6,139 bases of DNA from Bacteroidales bacterium (GTDB lineage Bacteria > Bacteroidota > Bacteroidia > Bacteroidales > UBA932): positions 1 through 6,139 of the forward strand of contig JAILDI010000085.1 in NCBI GenBank assembly GCA_024689525.1. The letters are read 5' to 3'. The notes under the pieces are model-generated. The model did not search any database. It was not told the origin of the DNA and worked only from the letters and a program-made list of their open reading frames with translations. Every line of letters starts with the position of its first letter. The first letter of the stretch is position 1. Of the stretch, positions 1 through 5,276 are shown piece after piece. A program made the translations under genes and the position numbers.

Positions 1-471
1 TCCGGCTACGAAGGGCAGAAGGCCGCGCTCATTCTGAAGCTTGAATTTTTCAATCCGGGCGGCTCGGTTAAGGACCGTATCGCCCTTGCCATGATAGAGG
101 ACGCGGAGCAGCGCGGCATCCTCAAGCCCGGGGCCACCATCGGGGAAGGCTTTGCCATAGACCACGGAACCGGGGTGGTTATCGGAGAGACTGCGATTAT
201 CGGCAATAATGTCACTCTGTATCAGGGCGTTACCCTTGGAGCCAAGAGCTTCAGCTACGGTGAGGATGGAAGGCCGCTGAATCTCCCCCGCCACCCCATC
301 CTGGAAGACGGGGTTACGGTATATTCCAACACCTCCATTCTTGGAAGGGTCACTATCGGGAAAGGAACGATTATCGGCGGTAACGTGTGGCTCACCCATT
401 CCGTTCCTCCCGGCTCCCGTGTTCTGCAGGGCCGGGCGGAAGAGCAGTTCTCCGACGGAGCGGGAATCTAG
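1..471 (+). CDS. cysK-cysE: Chimeric cysteine synthase / serine O-acetyltransferase frame, 5'-partial
   Basis: The frame is open from the window edge, so the N-terminus (about 20 residues by CysK comparison) is missing; 156 codons and a TAG are visible. The first ~46 codons are CysK-like: KLEFFNPGGSVKDR carries the lysine (70-72) that binds PLP in O-acetylserine sulfhydrylase, followed by AMIEDAEQRGILKPGATI. CysK should then read EPTSGNTG, but after PGATI (127-141) the frame becomes the left-handed beta-helix of CysE: IDHGTGVVIGET (catalytic Asp-His at 160-165), the PRHP Arg-His (289-294), IGGNVW, and a C-terminal DGAGI whose terminal Ile resembles the CysE tail that docks into CysK. The CysE helical N-terminal domain and most of CysK, including the substrate-binding loop, are absent. 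Intact homologues catalyse the two steps of cysteine synthesis from serine. This copy is unlikely to do either reaction normally. It could be a deletion-derived pseudogene or a misassembly. Family assignments are secure; function is not. Confidence 0.85.
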   Translation, partial: SGYEGQKAALILKLEFFNPGGSVKDRIALAMIEDAEQRGILKPGATIGEGFAIDHGTGVVIGETAIIGNNVTLYQGVTLGAKSFSYGEDGRPLNLPRHPILEDGVTVYSNTSILGRVTIGKGTIIGGNVWLTHSVPPGSRVLQGRAEEQFSDGAGI

Positions 472-640
472 AACAGCATGTTGAATGCGGCCTGCTGGGC
501 CTTCTGGCTGTGCCCGGCATTCATCTTTCCGAAGTTCCACTTCACCCCGAAGAGGATGTATCGGCCCATAATCAGGCGGTAGGAATCTTCCTCGTAATGA
601 TGGATATATGTTGCGAACGATTCACTGGGCATATACATCA
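468..640 (-). pseudogene. Truncated C-terminus of an outer-membrane beta-barrel (TonB-receptor-like) protein
   Basis: Read on the minus strand, the last ~42 residues (596 down to 468) match the C-terminus of the partial gene at the right end of the window at 36 of 42 positions, including 27 identical residues from YEEDSY to KMNA. GRYILFGVKWNFGKMN has the alternating pattern of a final outer-membrane beta-strand, and the protein ends in Phe, as such barrels commonly do. Upstream of 596 similarity fades (ESFATYIHH), and beyond ~640 the frame runs into the repeat cluster without reaching any plug or barrel sequence, so hundreds of expected residues are missing. The exact break is not visible; ~640 is the best estimate. 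Nine synonymous differences in the 27 identical codons indicate an old paralogue rather than a recent copy. The stop codon overlaps that of the convergent chimeric cys gene. Confidence 0.7.
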
Positions 641-800
641 CCTTTTGGAGAAGATGTGATTTTACCCCTGTGACCTTCTCCAAAAGTCCTGGCTAGACGA
701 TGAGTTATGGGGAAGATCAAGCCCCTGAAATCACATCTTCTCCAAGAACACGCGCCATGGGCACATAAAAGGCCAGTGCCTTACCTCGACCTTCAGGGGC
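641..800. repeat. Cluster of short inverted and direct repeats
   Basis: Three copies of a TTGGAGAAG core lie close together: 645-653 on plus, and 675-683 and 737-745 on minus. The 12-base arm CTTTTGGAGAAG (642-653) is perfectly complementary to 675-686, leaving a 21-base loop. A longer 18-base arm (645-662) is perfectly complementary to 728-745. A third pair, GCCCCTGAA (721-729) with TTCAGGGGC (792-800), is nested alongside. The arms can therefore form mutually exclusive hairpins. No T-tract follows the stems, so a simple terminator is unlikely. I see no convincing gene between 641 and 863; the small frames here arise from the repeats. It may be a remnant of a small mobile repeat that cut the outer-membrane gene. 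Confidence 0.7.
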
Positions 801-838
801 GTGGCGAAATCCGCTACATTATTATCATTTTTATTGAC

Positions 839-846
839 TTTATTTG
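839..846 (+). promoter_or_regulatory. Possible Bacteroidota -7 box
   Basis: TTTATTTG matches the Bacteroidota -7 consensus TAnnTTTG at all but one defined position and lies in an AT-rich stretch (about 814-856), 17 bases before the chosen ATG. I see no clear -33 TTTG at the usual spacing, so this is a weak call. Confidence 0.3.
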
Positions 847-863
847 CGAAAAATACGATGATT

Positions 864-1496
864 ATGAAACGATTAGTTTATTTTATGGCAATATCGACCC
901 TCCTGCTGGCGGTGGCTTGCGGGAAGGAAGAAGGCAATGGCGGGACCGATAACGGCAAGGGCGAAGATGGCAAGACCACGGAGGCAAAAGACTATTCCAA
1001 CACCACGGATTTTGTGCTGGTGGATATGGGGCTCTCCGTGAAATGGGCAAGTATGAACCTGGGGGCTTCAGCCTCCTGGGAGGTTGGGGATTACTGCGTG
1101 CTGAGCAACGAGACATTAAGCGGGAATCTGTCGCAGGGCGGAGTCACCACGCTGCGCCTTCCCACCAAAGCGGAATGGGAAGAGTTCTACCTTGGCTGCC
1201 GAAAGATGAGTACTGCGGTGAACGGAATGAACGGCTTGCTTTTCACCAGCAGGACTAACGGCAATGCAATCTTCCTCCCCTGCGCTGGGTATCAGTATAC
1301 TTATCCCAGCCTGGGCTACAGCAATGTTGGCGAACAGGCCCATTACTGGAGCTCTACTTTCTATATCGACAATGGCTCCACGCTGTACTATTCATTGATT
1401 GGCTCCTGGAACGGGATGGACGCCGTTGGCGGGACGTTAGGTTTTTCGCACCACCCCATCGAGTTCGATCACCTGCCTGTGCGCCTGGTGAACTAG
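864..1496 (+). CDS. Small lipoprotein of the Fibrobacter-paralogous / DUF1566-like family
   Basis: 210 residues. The start at 864 gives a compact lipoprotein signal MKRLVYFMAISTLLLAVAC with lipobox LAVAC and Cys19; an in-frame ATG at 858 adds only Met-Ile. A Gly/Lys/Glu-rich linker (20-45) suggests a surface-tethered stalk. The domain has the order familiar from gut Bacteroidales lipoproteins: MGLSVKWASMNLGA (55-68), GDYCV, LRLPTKAEWEEF (98-109), LFTSRTNGNAIFLPCAGY (126-143), HYWSS (160-164) and a closing LPVRLVN. These resemble the Fibrobacter succinogenes major paralogous domain, whose fold is related to C-type-lectin/FGE-like modules; their function is generally unknown. The stretch that in relatives reads GDYFAWGE plus an insert is shortened here (GDYCVLSNETLSGN). 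It stands alone, upstream of a hairpin and convergent with the TPR-LuxR gene. Family call good, role unknown. Confidence 0.85.
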   Translation: MKRLVYFMAISTLLLAVACGKEEGNGGTDNGKGEDGKTTEAKDYSNTTDFVLVDMGLSVKWASMNLGASASWEVGDYCVLSNETLSGNLSQGGVTTLRLPTKAEWEEFYLGCRKMSTAVNGMNGLLFTSRTNGNAIFLPCAGYQYTYPSLGYSNVGEQAHYWSSTFYIDNGSTLYYSLIGSWNGMDAVGGTLGFSHHPIEFDHLPVRLVN

Positions 1497-1526
1497 ACTT
1501 CAAGTCAAGGCTATTATATAATACTG

Positions 1527-1553
1527 AAGGCTGACGAAAAAACCGTCAGCCTT
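1527..1553. terminator. Bidirectional hairpin terminator between convergent genes
   Basis: AAGGCTGACG (1527-1536) pairs perfectly with CGTCAGCCTT (1544-1553) around a 7-base loop AAAAAAC. It lies between the convergent ends of the small lipoprotein (stop at 1496) and the TPR-LuxR gene (stop at 1591). There is no long T-run on plus; on minus an AT-rich stretch with the palindrome TATTATATAATA (1512-1523) follows. Confidence 0.75.
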
Positions 1554-1590
1554 AGAGCAGCGAATCCGTAGGCAAAAGAATCCCCGCCTT

Positions 1591-3027
1591 TTACAGGATG
1601 CCCATCTCGGTGGCCTTGTGGATGAGGTCGGCCACGTTGCGGACGTCCATTTTGCCGTAGATGCGGCGGCGGTGGGTGTTGATGGTGTGGACGCTGAGGC
1701 AGGTGCGCTCGGCAATCTGCGCGGCGGTGAGGCCCTCGGCGCTGAGGCGGATTATTTGGATTTCGCGGGGCGAAAGGCCGATATCGGCAATCTTCTTGCT
1801 CCTCTCTACGAGGATGTCGCCCACGTAGCGGGCCACATCGGCATTCATTTCCTCGGTGTTTTTGGCCAGTTCCTGGCATTTGGTGCGGATCTCTCCGGGC
1901 GACAGCGTTGCGGCCTGGGCGGAAAGCGCGGCAATGTCGCCGGCAATTGCGTTCGCCGGGTTCTTGAGGTCTTTGGACAGGAATTCGATGATCTGCTCGC
2001 GGGAGTCGCTGATGCGCTGGAGCTCGGCGCTGCGGCGGCGTAGTTTACGGAGGTACAGGCCGATAAGGACTATCACCGCAATAGCCAGGAGCAGGGCCAG
2101 CACCAGCAGGGAAATCCTGTACCGGCTGCGCTCCAGGGCACGCTGCTTGGCCTGAACCTCGAAGCGGGTTTCCATCTCCTGGAGGGTCTCGTCCTGCTTC
2201 TGCTGAATGTATTTCTGGGTGTGGAGGACATAGCTGTCGTGGGTGTCCAGGGCCTTCTGATACTGCCCGGTGCGGGTGTAGAGCCGAACCAGGCGGTCCT
2301 CCAGGGCCGATGCCGTGAGATAGTCCCCCTCGCGAAGCGTTGCGAGCACCTGCTCGAAGTATTTGATGGCCTCGTCGTTGCGATTGCCCTGCTGGAACCA
2401 GCGTGAGCGGAAGAGGATGCCGTTGCGCTTCAGGCGCGGAATATCGTAAGTATCGGCAAGGGCCTGCCCCTTGTCCAGATACTCCCCTGCCAGGCGGTAT
2501 AGTCCCGGGTCGATGGGGTCGTTCCAGCGGTTCTTGTTGATATACAGGGATGCGATGACGTAGCAGGCTTCGCATTCCTGTTCTACGGCATCGACCTCCC
2601 GGGCAAGTGAGAGGGCCTCGGTGGCATAGGCCAGACCTTCGTCGTTTCGGCCGGTTTCCGGGGAGATTTCTGCGTAGGAGCAGAGCTTGGCTTTGGAGAT
2701 GAGAATGCCGGAGAGCTCCTCCCTGAAGCCTTCGGCACGGGCGATCGACTCGGCTTCATCGGCCTTATCCCAGGCATCGGCGTCCCGGCTGGTCATTATG
2801 TCGATGCCGGTGATGCACGCCAGGGCGCGGACTCGCAGGAGCGGGTCGTCATCGGCCATATCCAGGGCCTGGAGGGCCTTTTCCATCGCCTCGTCGAAGC
2901 GCTGGGATGAGACATAGGTCGATGCGGCCTCTATCAAGGCCTGGTTATCGCTGCCGCCGCGGCTGAGGTTCCCCCCGCCGCAGGCCGTGATAAGCAAAAG
3001 GGATATGTAAAGAATCGTCCTTCTCAT
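1591..3027 (-). CDS. Lipid-anchored TPR - transmembrane - LuxR-type transcriptional regulator
   Basis: 478 residues. An N-terminal lipoprotein signal has lipobox LITAC (Cys16, then Gly-Gly-Gly), which places residues ~17-304 in the periplasm. Residues ~27-270 are helical TPR-type repeats (clear units around 27-59, 205-233 and 237-268), followed by a charged coiled coil (~272-303). One hydrophobic helix (305-326) ends in basic RKLRRR, which fits a cytoplasmic side. Residues 342-362 (REQIIEFLSKDLKNPANAI) look like the histidine-kinase dimerisation helix, but the phospho-acceptor His of the HDLKNP box is Lys352, and no ATPase domain follows. A LuxR/NarL helix-turn-helix (417-470: LSPREIQII, AEGLTAAQIAE, SVHTINTHRRRIYGKM) closes the protein. 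I infer a one-component sensor that carries a periplasmic signal to DNA without phosphotransfer. It is divergent from the small-protein/fimbrillin-like operon, its likely target. Domain calls are firm; ligand and target are inferred. Confidence 0.92.
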   Translation of the reverse strand: MRRTILYISLLLITACGGGNLSRGGSDNQALIEAASTYVSSQRFDEAMEKALQALDMADDDPLLRVRALACITGIDIMTSRDADAWDKADEAESIARAEGFREELSGILISKAKLCSYAEISPETGRNDEGLAYATEALSLAREVDAVEQECEACYVIASLYINKNRWNDPIDPGLYRLAGEYLDKGQALADTYDIPRLKRNGILFRSRWFQQGNRNDEAIKYFEQVLATLREGDYLTASALEDRLVRLYTRTGQYQKALDTHDSYVLHTQKYIQQKQDETLQEMETRFEVQAKQRALERSRYRISLLVLALLLAIAVIVLIGLYLRKLRRRSAELQRISDSREQIIEFLSKDLKNPANAIAGDIAALSAQAATLSPGEIRTKCQELAKNTEEMNADVARYVGDILVERSKKIADIGLSPREIQIIRLSAEGLTAAQIAERTCLSVHTINTHRRRIYGKMDVRNVADLIHKATEMGIL

Positions 3028-3031
3028 ATTG

Positions 3032-3039
3032 CAAAGTTA
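3032..3039 (-). promoter_or_regulatory. Bacteroidota -7 promoter box of the TPR-LuxR gene
   Basis: On minus this reads TAACTTTG, an exact match to the Bacteroidota -7 consensus TAnnTTTG, only four bases from the ATG at 3027. Transcription would begin at or very near the start codon, giving a leaderless or nearly leaderless message. The -33 element is only a T-rich stretch near 3056-3066, without a clean TTTG. Confidence 0.55.
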
Positions 3040-3096
3040 AATAAAACGGCCGAAAAGCGTAAAAAATGTCCGATTTAGGTAAAGGAGAGGCCGCAA

Positions 3097-3116
3097 ATTA
3101 CTTAAAAATGAGTAAT
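3097..3116. promoter_or_regulatory. Candidate operator dyad in the divergent intergenic region
   Basis: ATTACT (3097-3102) and AGTAAT (3111-3116) form a perfect 6-base inverted repeat with an 8-base AT-rich spacer, 20 bases in all. NarL/LuxR-type dimers usually bind dyads of about this size. It sits ~20 bases upstream of the probable -7 box of the small-protein operon, near where an activator overlapping the -33 region would bind. Binding by the adjacent regulator is inference; a 6-base dyad in AT-rich DNA may be chance. Confidence 0.35.
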
Positions 3117-3136
3117 CCCAAGTGCAGGGCTTTTCC

Positions 3137-3144
3137 GAAATTTG
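3137..3144 (+). promoter_or_regulatory. Possible -7 box of the small-protein/fimbrillin operon
   Basis: GAAATTTG differs from TAnnTTTG only at the first base and lies 19 bases before the ATG at 3164. No TTTG is present at the -33 position, which would fit a promoter that depends on an activator. Confidence 0.35.
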
Positions 3145-3163
3145 CACAGTTAAAAATTCAGTT

Positions 3164-3319
3164 ATGGTAGAAAGGAAGAATTATTTGAAACCGGAGACAT
3201 CGGTTCTGGATGTCCGGATGGAGGCGTTCATCTGCCTGAGCAACCAGATGAAGTTCGGCTCGGGCAATACGTCGGGTAGTATTGAAGATGAGGACATAGT
3301 CAATGGAGGAGAATTCTGA
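3164..3319 (+). CDS. Small acidic protein of 51 residues, translationally coupled to the fimbrillin-like lipoprotein
   Basis: 51 residues from the ATG at 3164; an in-frame GTG at 3122 lies upstream of the probable promoter box and is less likely. The N-terminal half is basic to neutral with a KPETSVLDVRMEAF section, then a single Cys (ICLSNQM), a Gly/Ser-rich stretch (KFGSGNTSGS) and an acidic end (IEDEDIVNGGEF). There is no signal peptide or membrane helix. Its TGA overlaps the next ATG (TGATG), and its last codons contain the GGAGGAG ribosome-binding site of that gene. From general recollection, short 'KPE…V…E…C…S…acidic' proteins occur before surface lipoproteins in gut Bacteroidales, but I cannot assign a function. 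It could be a peptide precursor, a chaperone-like partner of the lipoprotein, or chiefly a coupling leader. Confidence 0.7.
   Translation: MVERKNYLKPETSVLDVRMEAFICLSNQMKFGSGNTSGSIEDEDIVNGGEF
3305..3311 (+). promoter_or_regulatory. Strong ribosome-binding site inside the upstream reading frame
   Basis: GGAGGAG lies seven bases before the ATG at 3319 and is encoded within the final Gly-Gly-Glu codons of the 51-residue protein. It fixes the start of the lipoprotein. It is notable because Bacteroidota genes usually lack such a strong Shine-Dalgarno sequence. Confidence 0.7.
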
Positions 3320-5127
3320 TGAAAAAGATTGTAGTTATTGCAGCCATTGCGCTTGCCGGCTTGACATCATGCCAGAAGATTGAGGAGAATGCAGGTTCTT
3401 CCGCCGCTCCCCATACAGTTACTATCCAGGCCAGCCTGGGCGATGTAACCAAGACATTGATTTCACAGGACTCTGAGGGGCATTTCAAAGGCTCCTGGGA
3501 AGCGGGCGATGTGCTTTACGTGAAGGAGTTTGTAACTGGAGTTTCCAGCGATCCCGGGCTTTACGACATCGACAGTGCTTCCGGGTTTGTTGCCACGGAT
3601 CCCCTTACCGCAGGCGGTGAGACCGCAACGTTCACGGCCACTTTCGAACCGTATTACTGGGAGAGCACGCTCAGTGCGGAAGAACTGGCCACTTATACCT
3701 TTACGTACAAGTACCTGGCCTGTTCCTACAATCCTTATTATATGAGCGGCGACACTCTTCCGCTGTTGATCGACCCGGATCAGGAGATCTACGCCGGCGG
3801 TTACAACACGGCCGACGATATGCTTGTTTCCCGATATGCCGAGTACAGCGCGCGGCCTTCGAACATTTCCTTCAACTTCGCCCGCCTTGGAACGGTGGTG
3901 AAGATTACCTTCAAGGGACTGCAGGAGGGTGATGTTGTTAAGTCCGGCACCTGGTACACCGGTGACCATCTTATGGCTTGCGTCAGAGTTGAAGACATCG
4001 TGTCTTACTATCCTGAGACCGGTAAGTACATCTATGAAGTCCCGAAGTTTATGGAGGGGACGCTGGATGACTGCTATCACGTGAGTTTCACCAGCACGGA
4101 TTCTTCCAGGCCGATAGTTGCCGACGCCAGCGGCGAAGCAGCGATATACCTCCGCGTCCTTCCTGGCGTATGTGACGACTGGTTCGGCATTATCTGCACT
4201 GTCGACCGCGGCGGCAGCGAACTTCAGTATTCCAAGTTAGTGGACCTCTCCTCGCTTGGGCGCAGCCTCACCTTCAAGGACGGCGGTCTTACGATGTTCT
4301 CCGTGGATATGAAACCGGCAGTGGTGGACCTCCCTGGGCCGATAATGTACATCTCCCCCAAGCCCCGCACCGGATTCACGGCAATATGGCCTGCCGATCC
4401 CCACGCTGCCGGATATGAGTGCTACTATCAGCGGTACGGAGATTATTGGGATCCCGTAAAAGAAGAAGATGTCGCCTATGATAAAGTGTCTTTGACTCCC
4501 GCTCCCGGCACCGGAGAACTGGACGGAATGTATTATGTGGAAGTACCTTCAGGCCTGGAGCCGGACCAGTATACTCTCTATGTCAAGGCCATCCCGGACG
4601 CTTCCACCGGCCTGAGCGACTTCGGTTATGCCCAGAAGGAAATGTACATCGGCATATCCCGTTACATAGACTGGCCGGACGTTGATTCATATTACGGCTC
4701 CACTCATCTGGACAAGAGTATGGGCAGCATCTGGAAGGTGACCGAGGACGGTGAGGAATACTTCCCCTGGTACTTCAACGTGAGCAACCTCAAGACCAAC
4801 TGGGGTCAGTTGTATTCTGCCGATAACAGCACTGAATGGACGCTTTCCACCTGCACCGACCCCACGATGCAGCACCAGGGCGAGATTCACAGTATCCTGC
4901 TCAAGATGTCCAATTCAGCCACCAACACTACTACTGTTTACGGCATCGCCCCCGACGGCACGGCCACGGTCATCGCCCAGCCGGAATCCAAGTACTGGTC
5001 AAGTTCCGAGAATTACTACGATTACGACTTCTCTACGGGCTACTACAACGGCTTCCGCATCGAAAGCGGCGGCAAACTCTACGTGAATATGCTCCGAATC
5101 TCCTTCTACGCACCCGAAGGAGACTAG
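3319..5127 (+). CDS. Fimbrillin-like (Mfa/FimA-type) surface lipoprotein with Fn3-like and C-terminal beta modules
   Basis: 602 residues. The signal MKKIVVIAAIALAGLTSC has lipobox LTSC with Cys18. Residues ~31-332 look like the Bacteroidales fimbrillin family: VTIQASLGDVTKTL (34-47), a SWEAGDVLYV strand (59-68), and SFNFARLGTVVKITFKGL (184-201), which matches the conserved core strand region; LRVLPG (278-283) follows. A proline-rich junction (336-350) leads to an Fn3-like module (~341-444: GPIMYISPKP, FTAIWPADPHAAGYECYY, YTLYVKAIP). Residues ~447-602 form a further, Tyr/Trp-rich beta-type region I do not recognise. No sorting-signal C-terminus is obvious. Such proteins are exported, lipidated and displayed as fimbrial subunits, anchors or adhesins. 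No other fimbrial genes are visible here, so it may be a stand-alone adhesin. Start set by the TGATG overlap and GGAGGAG. Family call moderate to good. Confidence 0.85.
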   Translation: MKKIVVIAAIALAGLTSCQKIEENAGSSAAPHTVTIQASLGDVTKTLISQDSEGHFKGSWEAGDVLYVKEFVTGVSSDPGLYDIDSASGFVATDPLTAGGETATFTATFEPYYWESTLSAEELATYTFTYKYLACSYNPYYMSGDTLPLLIDPDQEIYAGGYNTADDMLVSRYAEYSARPSNISFNFARLGTVVKITFKGLQEGDVVKSGTWYTGDHLMACVRVEDIVSYYPETGKYIYEVPKFMEGTLDDCYHVSFTSTDSSRPIVADASGEAAIYLRVLPGVCDDWFGIICTVDRGGSELQYSKLVDLSSLGRSLTFKDGGLTMFSVDMKPAVVDLPGPIMYISPKPRTGFTAIWPADPHAAGYECYYQRYGDYWDPVKEEDVAYDKVSLTPAPGTGELDGMYYVEVPSGLEPDQYTLYVKAIPDASTGLSDFGYAQKEMYIGISRYIDWPDVDSYYGSTHLDKSMGSIWKVTEDGEEYFPWYFNVSNLKTNWGQLYSADNSTEWTLSTCTDPTMQHQGEIHSILLKMSNSATNTTTVYGIAPDGTATVIAQPESKYWSSSENYYDYDFSTGYYNGFRIESGGKLYVNMLRISFYAPEGD

Positions 5128-5130
5128 AGG

Positions 5131-5237
5131 CGTGAAATGTAACTCACTGTAAATCAGCGAATAACACAATATTGGGTGGGAATATCTCCCACCCAATATT
5201 GCATAAATAACTGTCACTCAACCACTTGCATTTCACG
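5131..5237. repeat. Outer inverted repeat enclosing the terminator hairpin
   Basis: CGTGAAATG (5131-5139) is perfectly complementary to CATTTCACG (5229-5237). The pair encloses the 15-base terminator hairpin, so the whole intergenic stretch could fold as a nested cruciform-like structure. The sequence between is otherwise AT-rich and has no visible gene. Confidence 0.5.
5167..5201. terminator. Strong bidirectional hairpin terminator
   Basis: CAATATTGGGTGGGA (5167-5181) pairs perfectly over 15 bases with TCCCACCCAATATTG (5187-5201) around the loop ATATC. It separates the convergent fimbrillin-like gene and HD-domain gene and probably serves both. The flanks are AT-rich rather than a pure T-run. 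Confidence 0.85.
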
Positions 5238-5276
5238 GCAAAAAGCGGCTCGCAGGTTGCAAGAATGTTCAGGGGG

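Noticed and set aside
91..471. Complete serine acetyltransferase starting at the ATG at 91
   Set aside because: Codons 91-126 still encode CysK sequence (MIEDAEQRGILK), the frame is open further upstream with CysK motifs, and the CysE N-terminal helical domain is missing.
642..686. Rho-independent terminator for the chimera or the outer-membrane fragment
   Set aside because: The stem is good but the 21-base loop is long, there is no T-tract on either side, and it lies upstream, not downstream, of the minus-strand fragment.
641..800. CRISPR array
   Set aside because: The copies are in mixed orientation, short, unevenly spaced and imperfect, and no cas gene is present.
707..952. Small plus-strand frame over the repeat cluster
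   Set aside because: Its KSHLLQ motif comes from the repeat core and recurs in the opposite frame at 468-683; it overlaps the lipoprotein start in another phase and has no family resemblance.
2045..2575. Minus-strand frame of 176 codons in another phase
   Set aside because: Pro/Arg/Gly-rich translation within the TPR-LuxR gene, a typical frame shadow.
3164..3319. Bacteriocin with a double-glycine leader
   Set aside because: The only Gly-Gly lies four residues from the C-terminus and is part of a ribosome-binding site; no processing or export genes are nearby.
3463..4080. Minus-strand frame of 205 codons
   Set aside because: It is antisense to the fimbrillin-like gene, has no recognisable motifs or start context, and the plus-strand protein is well supported.
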